Assembly: GCA_048262255.1 (NCBI GenBank)
Contig: JBLXFH010000002.1
Span: forward strand, 806,001-870,000
Reading direction: 5' to 3'
DNA: 64,000 bases
DNA from: JABMNT01 sp048262255
Lineage (GTDB): Bacteria > Pseudomonadota > Alphaproteobacteria > Rhodospirillales > Casp-alpha2
Shown: positions 44,007 to 51,763 of the stretch, in pieces
How positions within the stretch are numbered: the first letter of the stretch is position 1
Layout of the letters: the number at the start of each line of letters is the position of its first letter
The notes under the pieces: generated by a model
The model's database searches: none
What the model was told of the DNA's origin: nothing
What the model saw: only the letters and a program-made list of their open reading frames with translations
Program-made: the position numbers and the translations under genes

Positions 44007-44252
44007 ATGACCAAGTCGATAAGCTCTGAGACATACGGGCGATTTAGAGAAATTTTAAAAGAGCAGCGGGAAAAACTTGGACTCACCCAAGTTGAACTTG
44101 CCCAAAGGCTGGGCCAGCCGCAGCAATTCGTATCCCGCTATGAATTGAGCGAGCGCCGCCTAGACGTTGGGGAATTCCTGGAAATTGCTGAGCTCATGGA
44201 ACTTGATCCTGTAAAGATCATAAAGGAACTGATGGAATGGCGAAAAAAGTGA
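44007..44252 (+). CDS. XRE-family helix-turn-helix regulator
   Basis: 81 residues made of one Cro/CI-type domain: LKEQREKLGLTQVELAQRLGQPQQFVSRYELSERRLDVGEFLEIAELM. It is the most obvious repressor candidate on the island, divergent from the lipoprotein gene. It could bind one of the repeated palindromes, but nothing directly links them. Confidence 0.85.
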   Translation: MTKSISSETYGRFREILKEQREKLGLTQVELAQRLGQPQQFVSRYELSERRLDVGEFLEIAELMELDPVKIIKELMEWRKK

Positions 44253-44557
44253 GATAGCCTTTCCTGAGCGACAGGTACGATTTTTTACGAAATTCAATGG
44301 TATGGGGGGTCTATGACAGCGTCTCGGTTTTTAAACAAATCTGCAATAAGGCATTTTGTAGGATATCAGGCAGGCTGGTTTGGGATATCTGTGATTAACC
44401 GTCTCTCAGACTTATCTTGATTTCCTGTAAGCGATTCTGAGGACTCAAATAATTGTAATCTACAATTGTGACCTAGCAGACTATACTGCATTCAAACGTT
44501 AGGAGACCATGTAGGACGCTACTACTCACCCCCGAGATGCAGTCGAACTTTTCAATA

Positions 44558-44573
44558 TTGCTAACGTTAGCAA
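44558..44573. repeat. 16-bp palindrome TTGCTAACGTTAGCAA, copy 1
   Basis: A perfect palindrome with central CG, 57 bp before the winged-helix gene at 44631. An identical copy is at 51174-51189 and a one-mismatch copy at 45292-45307. Otherwise the interval 44253-44630 shows no gene. Confidence 0.8.
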
Positions 44574-44630
44574 AAAGATATGATAAGATAAAATAAGAAA
44601 ACAAATCATAACCATAATCTTGGTAGCCTA

Positions 44631-44996
44631 ATGATAGATATGGAAATGGCGGCAAGGCTTTTCTTTGAAAATGCTGTCCAACATCACCTTACTTCTAATG
44701 CTTATCGGCTTTTACACTCTCTATACAAAGAAACCATATTGCAAAATCAACGGGATACGGGAGAGTTATCTAACATCAGATTATCAGAAATTTCTGGCGT
44801 AAACTTGCGCACTATAGGGGACACCATTAAAGAATTGAAAGAAGCGGGTTGGCTCAAGTCAAAGAGAGTCTATCGAGGGGGCTCCATACGATGCCTGCAC
44901 ATCCCGAATAAGGGGCCGCTTTATGATTTGGCCCACCCCGCTTCAAAGACAATTCGCAGGCCCATAAGCAGGCGGAAGATTAAGACGACCAAGTAA
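44631..44996 (+). CDS. Small winged-helix DNA-binding protein
   Basis: 121 residues (alternative ATGs at 44640 and 44646; no strong ribosome binding site). LTSNAYRLLHSLYKETILQN, then NIRLSEISGVNLRTIGDTIKELKEAGWLKSKRVY reads as a winged helix of the type used by plasmid replication proteins and MarR/GntR regulators; the basic tail RRPISRRKIKTTK may contact DNA. Position near palindrome and direct-repeat arrays suggests a replication or copy-control relic, as an inference. Confidence 0.6.
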   Translation: MIDMEMAARLFFENAVQHHLTSNAYRLLHSLYKETILQNQRDTGELSNIRLSEISGVNLRTIGDTIKELKEAGWLKSKRVYRGGSIRCLHIPNKGPLYDLAHPASKTIRRPISRRKIKTTK

Positions 44997-45081
44997 AATC
45001 GGGTTGTACCGATTATATAAAACTCAGTGACATTACATTTGCGCCCGCGCGCACGCGCGTAATAGGGGTATATTGTATTTA

Positions 45082-45114
45082 ATAACTTCTGTACCCGTAG
45101 GGTGCAGAAGTTAT
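45082..45114. repeat. 15-bp inverted repeat with 3-base loop
   Basis: ATAACTTCTGTACCC (45082-45096), GTA, GGGTGCAGAAGTTAT (45100-45114): fully paired apart from one G-T wobble. There is no T run after it, so it is not a classic terminator. It may be a cruciform or recombination site, or an RNA hairpin. Confidence 0.7.
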
Positions 45115-45291
45115 AAGGCATAAACTCTGCGTTTGGCATTCCTAGCGTGCGAAGCGGTTTTTTGCCGGTGACGACAGCAGGGTTGCTGTTGTTACTGGTG
45201 TAGAAGTTTTCTGCAAAAACTCTCTACATTATAACAGATTGTTTTTCTCAACCCCGATTTCACGCTCAAAGAGTTTCCCCCTTCCCTGCAA

Positions 45292-45307
45292 TTGCTAACG
45301 TTTGCAA
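45292..45307. repeat. 16-bp palindrome, copy 2 (one mismatch)
   Basis: TTGCTAACGTTTGCAA, differing by one base from the copies at 44558 and 51174, and 41 bp before the tandem repeat array. Confidence 0.7.
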
Positions 45308-45348
45308 ACCTTTGATTTCGGTAAACCGGACAAAATCTCTATTTTAAT

Positions 45349-45410
45349 GTCTCATGGGTGAGACATAACCCGTCTCATGGGCGAGACATTGTAGGTATCA
45401 CGGGTGAGAC
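45349..45410. repeat. Three 16-bp palindromic repeats on a 23-bp period (iteron-like)
   Basis: Copies at 45349-45364, 45372-45387 and 45395-45410 follow GTCTCAYGGGYGAGAC, with a T for C in the third. Each is an imperfect inverted repeat, GTCTCA...TGAGAC. Starts are exactly 23 bp apart, slightly over two helical turns. Three copies with 7-bp spacers are too few and too short for CRISPR; iterons or operators fit better. Confidence 0.8.
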
Positions 45411-46121
45411 CCTTAATATAGGTACTAATAATATGGTTAGAACAATAAGCGGGAAACGAGTTCCCGCGTTGGTAGTCAGGTTTTCTTTTTTTCTACAACT
45501 ACCAAAAAATTCTGACTTAACATAACTACGATTTAAAACCGAACTCGCCTCTAAGTTGGATATAGTTCTGTACAATGAGCCCCCATCGATCAAGCAAAGA
45601 ATAAGGGTTGCACCTCCTTACCGAAAAGCTTTTTCACGAACCTGCCTCTTGGTCCTAAGCACGCGGCCAATTGCATTACCCAATTTGAGCAAATTTAATA
45701 TTCCAATATTCATATGAGGTACTCAACCTTGGTTCACACATACTGTCAACTTCAAGCCTCAATGTCTGAGCACAAGCACCCCCTAGTATGCAGGCGTAAA
45801 CGTACACGTAGAGAGGCACGGGGAGCTTACTTGGGGGTAGGGTAGCCGGAAACACCTAAAGCGTGATTTTAGGCACACTATTAGCGCATACGGATTACTT
45901 AAGATCATCCAATAGCTGCTGGACAAGTTGCATTTTCAATTACACTATTGCGTGCAATACGAATCTTAGATGGGCCCTTAAGTGGATAATCCTCGTTATT
46001 TATGACTGCTAGACTAACCTAAGAGATCGTTTCAAATGATGGAATTGGTCTCATAAGAATAATTCTCTAGCGGAAATAAATTAAACTGTAAATTTTGAAA
46101 CCTGTAATTTGGGTAGGTACA

Positions 46122-48527
46122 TTGGCAAAAGAACCAACAACAGGAAAAAACCTAAATGAAGTAGGCAAGCCTGCTGAACCCCTTCTTCATTTTGACGTAA
46201 GTACGGGTTTAAAGCGAGTGATTGGTAGGGAATTGATCACTGACACCGAGGTGGCAATCTTTGAGCTGGTGAAAAATTCATTTGATGCTAATGCACGTAA
46301 CGTAAAGCTATATTTCGACGATGACAGTATCGTTATCTCAGACGACGGCGACGGTATGTCCTATGACGATATTATCAACAAGTGGCTTTTTGTCGCCTAT
46401 TCCGCAAAACGCAGCACCAGCGGTGATTACCGGGAACAAATTTCATCTCGCCCACTTGCGGGGAGTAAAGGTGTCGGTCGCTTCTCATCCGACCGTCTTG
46501 GTCGATACCTTACTTTACAATCTCGACCAAAAGGGAAAGCGAAAGAACCCGTCCATCAAGTCGTTGTTGACTGGGAATCTTTTGAGGGCGACGACACTCG
46601 AAATTTCACAAACGTCGAACTTGCATATGTCGAGAAACATAATTTCGATACTCCTCCAGAAATCCCGGCATTTAGACACGGAACAATTCTTCAGATTACA
46701 AAAGTTCACGAAACTTGGAATAGGGATCGGCTGAAGCGTTTAAAACGTTCCCTCACAAAACTAATTAATCCATTTGGGACTGACGCTGATGACTTCAATC
46801 TTGAAATAATTGCTCCATTGCAAGTATCAGCCGATAGAATAGAAATCAATAACGCCGCCAAAAATGACCCGGACCTCCCGCCTCCATCGAGTGAAGTCAT
46901 CAATGGACCAGTCCGCAATTTTATTTTCTCAACACTTCAAGAAAAGACCACATTTATTGATGTCGCCTTATCCAATGATGGAAAGTTCTTTGAGACTTCG
47001 TTGATGGACCGTGGCGAGCTTGTGTATCGTATACGCGAGCGCAATCCTTATGAATCACTTGTATCATCACATTTTCGCTGCCAACTCTACTATTTGAACC
47101 GTTCAGCAAAATCGACGTTTGCTCTACGTATGGGCGTTCCTTCTGTCCAATTTGGTTCCGTATTTCTGTTCCGTAATGGCTTTAGAGTTTATCCCGTTGG
47201 CGAAGACGGTACTGACTGGTGGAGGTTGGCAAGGCGCAAACAACAAGGTTATGCAAGATTCTTTGGCCCTCGTGAAGTTATGGGACGAGTTGACGTTACT
47301 GGCGGCGAAAAGGATTTCCAAGAAGCATCCAGCCGAAATCAGGCACTTTTGAATACACCCGCATCCCTCGCCCTGAAAGAATGCTTCATGGAAATGTGTA
47401 TCAAACGTCTGGAGGCCTATGTTGTTCCTGTGTCATGGGTTGACAAAGGAGAGGCTGACACAAGCGACCTATCGCGCCTTTTAACTGATGAAGGTCGTGC
47501 ACGTGTTGCAGCGTCGGTTTCAAAGCTAACGGGAAGCAGTGACATTGAGCTTCTTGATTACAGCAAAAAATTGATTCAGGTAATTAACGAAAGAGCGCAA
47601 AATTTCGAGACATCTCTCGATAGCCTCAGAACCATTGCAGACAAGGCTAGTGACCGAGAGCTGATGGATTCAGTTGACAGAGCTGAACGGCGGTTTGAGG
47701 AATTACGCAAGGCCGAACAGCAAGCGCAAAAGAGGGCCGAAGAAGAACGGATAGCCAGGGAGAAAGCGGAGCAACGGGCTGATGGAGCTAAGCTTGAAAC
47801 TGAAATAATTTCGGAAAAGTACCAAGAAGTTGTCGAACGAAACTTGTTCCTCACTTCGGTCACCTCTCTAGACTACGACACTGTTGTGAACTTGCACCAC
47901 CAAATTATTCTATATGCGAGTGAAATCGGTGCGTTGTTTGAGAATGAAATTGCCGATTGGAAAGGTCAAGAGACGGTTCGAACCGAAGACATTCTGTCTG
48001 CATTTGAGCAAGCTATTTTCTTGAACCAGAAGGTGCTCGCTGTGGCAAGATTTGCTACGAGGGCCACATTCAAACTCGACTCAGGTGAAATCGAGGAAGA
48101 TATCGTTTCCTTTCTGGTCCAGTACATCGATGGAATTGGGCAGGAATATCTGGCAAACAACATCAGGATCGAAATTAAGAACACAGCAAACGAATTCATA
48201 CGGCGCTTCAAACCGATCGAATTCTCTATCTTGGTCGACAATCTGGTTAGCAACTCTCGGAAACAGGAAGCATCTAAGATTATATTTGATCTAAGTCAGC
48301 CAAACAAAGACCATCTTATTTTGTCCGTGTCTGACGATGGTCCAGGTTTCAGCCATAAGATTGAAAACATTGATGATATTTTTGAGAAGGGCTATTCCCA
48401 GAAAGATAATGGTACAGGCCTCGGACTATACCATGTTCGTCAGGTTTTATCCGGAATGGGAGCAAGCATTACAGTTGACCCCGACATTGATGAAGGGGCG
48501 CGGTTTATTGTTAGGTTTGTAAAATGA
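46122..48527 (+). CDS. Dual-GHKL histidine-kinase-like ATPase
   Basis: About 801 residues from a TTG at 46122 (GGTAGG upstream; another TTG at 46095 lacks a site). The N-terminal GHKL ATPase is of HSP90/MORC/MutL type: FELVKNSFDAN (N box, Asn52), DDGDGM (74-79), GSKGVGRFSSDRLG. A middle domain and coiled coil (~520-575) follow. Then comes a kinase core with a DHp-like NLHHQIILY (His591/592) and a second GHKL domain with LVDNLVSNSRK, DDGPGFSH and NGTGLGLYHV (~763-772). No membrane segment or signal peptide is seen. It is coupled by ATGA overlap to the receiver protein; base composition is that of the island. Confidence 0.8.
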   Translation: MAKEPTTGKNLNEVGKPAEPLLHFDVSTGLKRVIGRELITDTEVAIFELVKNSFDANARNVKLYFDDDSIVISDDGDGMSYDDIINKWLFVAYSAKRSTSGDYREQISSRPLAGSKGVGRFSSDRLGRYLTLQSRPKGKAKEPVHQVVVDWESFEGDDTRNFTNVELAYVEKHNFDTPPEIPAFRHGTILQITKVHETWNRDRLKRLKRSLTKLINPFGTDADDFNLEIIAPLQVSADRIEINNAAKNDPDLPPPSSEVINGPVRNFIFSTLQEKTTFIDVALSNDGKFFETSLMDRGELVYRIRERNPYESLVSSHFRCQLYYLNRSAKSTFALRMGVPSVQFGSVFLFRNGFRVYPVGEDGTDWWRLARRKQQGYARFFGPREVMGRVDVTGGEKDFQEASSRNQALLNTPASLALKECFMEMCIKRLEAYVVPVSWVDKGEADTSDLSRLLTDEGRARVAASVSKLTGSSDIELLDYSKKLIQVINERAQNFETSLDSLRTIADKASDRELMDSVDRAERRFEELRKAEQQAQKRAEEERIAREKAEQRADGAKLETEIISEKYQEVVERNLFLTSVTSLDYDTVVNLHHQIILYASEIGALFENEIADWKGQETVRTEDILSAFEQAIFLNQKVLAVARFATRATFKLDSGEIEEDIVSFLVQYIDGIGQEYLANNIRIEIKNTANEFIRRFKPIEFSILVDNLVSNSRKQEASKIIFDLSQPNKDHLILSVSDDGPGFSHKIENIDDIFEKGYSQKDNGTGLGLYHVRQVLSGMGASITVDPDIDEGARFIVRFVK

Positions 48528-49459
48528 AACTTGATTTCAATATTCTTTGGATCGAAGACCAACCTGCCGATGTGAGGCAGAGCGTCAGAACGCTACGTCG
48601 GCTTTTGCGTGACCTTGGTTTCGTTTTAGATGTGCAATGGATAAACGGGTTCGATCAAGTTACTGATACATTAAAAATAGGTATTGGTAACGATGTCGAC
48701 TTGATTCTGGTCGACTATGATTTGGGCAATTCTGGAGGAAATGGCGGTGATGCAGCTCTTGCTATCAGGGATGTCTTTAAACATAGAGAAATGGTTTTTT
48801 ACTCAGGAAAATCTCCAGCAGACTTAAGAAAAGTCGCCTTGGAGAATCGAATTGATGGTGTCTACTTCGCCCATCGCCCCACTTTCACTGACGACGTTTT
48901 CGGCGTAATCAAAAATATGCTTCGGAAAATCGTTGACCTAAGCCATATGCGCGGGATCATTATGGCAGAAACAAGCGAGCTTGATTATCTACTAGAACTT
49001 TCCCTGCAATCTGCATTTGACCGGTTAGACGAAAAAGGAAAAGCCGAATTACATGCGAAAGCTATACAGTTAATTCGAGATCGAGCTGAAAAACACATGA
49101 AGACGGTAGCCAGCCATGAAAGTCCTGAGACATTCCCAAGTCTATTAGGGCAGTCACTACTAATGACAAATGATGACAAACTCCGCGCCCTCATCAGGCA
49201 TCTAAAATCTGCAACAGATATTGAGGGGCATGCAAGGCATCGGCAGGCGGCCATTGAATATAAAGACAATTTCCAATCAACACGGAACATTATGGCTCAT
49301 GGCTATGTAATTGCGACAAATGGACGTAAAGTTTTCAAAGGTAGGGACCGTGAAATTGACGAAGAGCAAATGCGGATATGGCGACAAGAACTCATTGAAC
49401 ATAAGGAAAAATTCACTGCCGTAGCAGCAGCCCTAGGTGCCAATCTTGATGACTTATGA
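48524..49459 (+). CDS. Receiver-domain protein with HEPN-like C-terminal domain
   Basis: 311 residues. Residues 5-125 form a receiver: acidic Glu11/Asp12 in ILWIEDQPAD, phosphoacceptor Asp64 in LILVDYDLG, Ser94 in VFYSGKS. The usual Lys before the last Pro is Arg118 (AHRP). The helical C-terminal part (~135-305) ends in the motif FQSTRNIMAHGYV: Arg254-Asn255 and His259 form an Rx4H site as in HEPN ribonucleases. That motif reading is mine and needs structural support. The gene overlaps the kinase stop by four bases, so the pair is a probable two-component unit with an RNA-cutting or RNA-binding output. Confidence 0.65.
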   Translation: MKLDFNILWIEDQPADVRQSVRTLRRLLRDLGFVLDVQWINGFDQVTDTLKIGIGNDVDLILVDYDLGNSGGNGGDAALAIRDVFKHREMVFYSGKSPADLRKVALENRIDGVYFAHRPTFTDDVFGVIKNMLRKIVDLSHMRGIIMAETSELDYLLELSLQSAFDRLDEKGKAELHAKAIQLIRDRAEKHMKTVASHESPETFPSLLGQSLLMTNDDKLRALIRHLKSATDIEGHARHRQAAIEYKDNFQSTRNIMAHGYVIATNGRKVFKGRDREIDEEQMRIWRQELIEHKEKFTAVAAALGANLDDL

Positions 49460-49492
49460 GTTTCTCGCTTCGAGTAAAAGAGACGTCGGTGT

Positions 49493-50773
49493 TTACTCTG
49501 CTGCATTAAGATTATCAGCATAGTTTGGCAATGGTAAATATTGCTTGAGGCTTTCGCCAATTAATTCCGCGAGCAAAGGTGGCACGGCGTTTGCCACCTG
49601 AGTAAAACGAGGAATCTCCAGCTTCCGTAGATGTCCACCAGTTGTATATTTACCCTTAAACTCAAACCAATCTGGAAATGATTGCAGACGAGCATTTTCG
49701 CGTACTGTCAATGTCCGAGCCTCCTTGTAGTGAAGTAAGTCGTCTGGCATGCTTGTTATCGTCGGTGCAGGCTTCATCGGGTCCATCACTCTAATCGCTT
49801 GCTTTTTCAACCCGAACTCTGCTCGCAATTCCTTCGAGATCGCAACATTCAAGCGGTTCTCTAAATTGCATCGGTGGATAATCACTCTGAACCGCTCAGC
49901 GATATCCACACGATGCTTAGCAAGGCGGGTACCTGATGGCAAACCAACATGTCCATCCCGCATCAATCGTTGGTAACCTGTCTTGGGTCCCAGGTAATTG
50001 ATGGCTTGATAGCCCAGGGTATCCGAGCAATCTACAGTCCCATTTCGTCCAACTTCCAAGTCTGAGATAGCTAGTCTTGAATTGGGCCGGATGGGTACAC
50101 CACGATCCGCTAAGAATTCCTTTTTCTTCATATTGATAAACGAGAATGGGTTTTTCTTAACCCAATTCCGTTCAATACCCTTCTTCAAGGCAATAAAGAA
50201 GAAGCGTGGACGTTTTTGAGGTATGCCGAAATTTGATGAGGTAAGAAGACGTGAGAAAACATGATACTTGTACTTAAGTACCTCTTCTAGATGAGACGCA
50301 TAATTTTCTGTTTCTTCCGCTGCAAAATCATAGGTGAACCCCCGTACATTTTCCAAAAGAACCATATCCGGTTCCAGTAGAAAGACCAGCTCTATATAAG
50401 CTTCTACCATTTTATTCCGCGGATCATCGGGGTCTCGTCGTCCGGCGCTCGAAAAGCCTTGGCATGGTGGCCCTCCCGCAAGCAAATCAATCTTACCTTT
50501 AAGCGAACCAAGCTGACGGTGATAAGTGCCCATCAACTCGTTTATGTCTGCAGGCACTTGCGAAAGCCAATCGGGCCAGTCATAGCGGTGCTTCCCTCTT
50601 TCAGACAAAAAGTTAGCCTTCAATGAATCAAAAGCAAAACGATCTTTTTCGATGGCGAATAATCCGCTCCACCCAGCTTTCATCAACCCAAGGCTAAGGC
50701 CTCCACATCCGGCGAATGCGTCAACAAACGTCGGTTTGAGAGGCGGTTGCGAATTACCAAAACTCTTGTACAA
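49493..50773 (-). CDS. C5-cytosine DNA methyltransferase (TTG start)
   Basis: 426 residues. Motif I FVDAFAGCGGLSLGL (16-30), motif IV GGPPCQGFSSAGRRD with catalytic Cys104, motif VI LLENVRGF (Glu141), motif VIII QKRPRFFFIAL, and motif X FTQVANAVPPLLAELIG; the target-recognition region lies at ~225-330. No ATG lies upstream of motif I, so the TTG at 50773, with GAGGG about ten bases away, is used. No partner restriction enzyme or Vsr gene is adjacent. It converges on the receiver-HEPN gene, 33 bp between stops. Confidence 0.92.
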   Translation of the reverse strand: MYKSFGNSQPPLKPTFVDAFAGCGGLSLGLMKAGWSGLFAIEKDRFAFDSLKANFLSERGKHRYDWPDWLSQVPADINELMGTYHRQLGSLKGKIDLLAGGPPCQGFSSAGRRDPDDPRNKMVEAYIELVFLLEPDMVLLENVRGFTYDFAAEETENYASHLEEVLKYKYHVFSRLLTSSNFGIPQKRPRFFFIALKKGIERNWVKKNPFSFINMKKKEFLADRGVPIRPNSRLAISDLEVGRNGTVDCSDTLGYQAINYLGPKTGYQRLMRDGHVGLPSGTRLAKHRVDIAERFRVIIHRCNLENRLNVAISKELRAEFGLKKQAIRVMDPMKPAPTITSMPDDLLHYKEARTLTVRENARLQSFPDWFEFKGKYTTGGHLRKLEIPRFTQVANAVPPLLAELIGESLKQYLPLPNYADNLNAAE

Positions 50774-50914
50774 TTACAAAATGCCCTCTGAATGAAAAAA
50801 CAGCTAGCGTTACTATAGTTGAATATTTATGGGGTACCAGGCTTAAAATTCTCCAAACAAAGCAAGTCAGCGCACAGCAATTCACACTCACATAAGTTTT
50901 GAAGAGAAAACAAA

Positions 50915-51151
50915 ATGAACAACACTCAGAAAAACGCTATCGCCATACCCAAATCACCCTGGCTTATGGACCCAATCACCTATGAGCTTGCACTTCAAGT
51001 TCTGAATGATGCCATCATACATTATAATCTGGAGTTAACAGAAAAGGAAAATGCCCAAGCAGCTATGACAGAACTGAACTGGCTCCATAAGCACTCATTG
51101 GCAAATTACCAGCCACTTAAACGCCAACCTCGTCCCATGAACCAAAAATAG
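50915..51151 (+). CDS. Small hypothetical protein
   Basis: 78 residues, soluble and helical (MDPITYELALQVLNDAIIHYNLELTEKENAQAAMTELNWL), with GAAGAG upstream of the ATG. Not recognised. It is the last gene of the island, divergent from the methyltransferase. A small regulator or antitoxin-like role is possible but unsupported. Confidence 0.55.
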   Translation: MNNTQKNAIAIPKSPWLMDPITYELALQVLNDAIIHYNLELTEKENAQAAMTELNWLHKHSLANYQPLKRQPRPMNQK

Positions 51152-51173
51152 ATTTTCACACGGCCCATTGTGC

Positions 51174-51189
51174 TTGCTAACGTTAGCAA
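51174..51189. repeat. 16-bp palindrome TTGCTAACGTTAGCAA, copy 3
   Basis: Identical to the copy at 44558-44573, about 6.6 kb away, just after the small gene at 50915 and before the right end of the island. The rest of 51152-51491 shows no gene. Confidence 0.8.
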
Positions 51190-51429
51190 ATCATCGAATT
51201 ACCCTACAAATTCATCTTGTATTTTTTATTCAACAAAGCCCATTCTGTATCTCCACAATGATTTGATACAGCTAAAAGAAAGCTCAAAAAAACAGAGCCT
51301 GCCCAAGATAAAGTAATAGTGCCATGCGGGTGGCCTGAACAACCAACCCCATGCATTACGATTGCAGCGGTATATTAGATATAATAGCAGATTGGCAACA
51401 GTACATGTCCGACTTTCCTTAATAGTTAG

Positions 51430-51446
51430 ATGTACCGGTTATGTAT
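51430..51446. repeat. Possible integrase arm-type site, right copy
   Basis: ATGTACCGGTTATGTAT, one mismatch from 39399-39415. It is 75 bp inside the right attachment repeat. Confidence 0.4.
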
Positions 51447-51491
51447 AAATACTCCCTGCGTACGAGTGAGTTTTTTATGGTCTGAAAAGAG

Positions 51492-51517
51492 AAAAACCCC
51501 CGGTTTCCCGAGGGTTT
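51492..51517 (-). terminator. Island-supplied terminator of tRNA-Val
   Basis: On the minus strand a 10-bp stem (51517-51508 with 51503-51494, one T-G wobble), tetraloop GAAA, then a T run. It directly follows the tRNA CCA end and differs in sequence from the displaced terminator at 39231-39258. Confidence 0.75.
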
Positions 51518-51520
51518 TAC

Positions 51521-51566
51521 ATGGTGGGAACGACTGGGATTGAACCAGTGACCCCTGCAATGTCAA
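51521..51566. repeat. Right attachment site: 46-bp repeat within tRNA-Val
   Basis: Covers the tRNA 3' half from the anticodon loop to one base past CCA, and is identical to 39260-39305. Integration left an intact tRNA at this end. Confidence 0.93.
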
Positions 51567-51596
51567 TGCAGTGCTCTCCCGCTGAGCTACGCTCCC
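51522..51596 (-). tRNA. tRNA-Val (anticodon GAC)
   Basis: Cloverleaf readable on the minus strand: acceptor GGGAGCG (51596-51590) with CGTTCCC, D stem GCTC/GAGC, anticodon stem CTGCA/TGCAG with loop TTGACAT, T arm ACTGG-TTCAATC-CCAGT, encoded CCA (51524-51522). The gene is intact; its 3' half comes from the island repeat. Confidence 0.95.
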
Positions 51597-51763
51597 TTTG
51601 ATGGGGCACGTTATATCCCAATGATCTTGGAATGCAAGCCAAACAACGCAGCATTTTTTTTCACTTAATTATTGCAGGGCGTTGGCGGACACGCGATAAA
51701 TGAAGTCTGAGAATTCAGCCTTTCCGAGGCCTTAAAACACGCCCGACCGGGCAGGGATAACAA

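Larger units (their letters stand above)
45115..46080. other. Gene-poor region with repeats upstream of the kinase gene
   Basis: No convincing gene on either strand. It holds a palindrome copy (45292-45307) and three spaced repeats (45349-45410). The rest shows only weak, short frames. The frame at 45593-45375 on the minus strand runs across the repeats and is not credible. Confidence 0.5.

Noticed and set aside
45349..45410. CRISPR array
   Set aside because: Three 16-bp repeats separated by 7-bp spacers are far too short, and no cas gene is in the window.
45375..45593. 72-codon minus-strand frame in the island gap
   Set aside because: It ends inside the iteron-like repeats and has no start signal or domain pattern.
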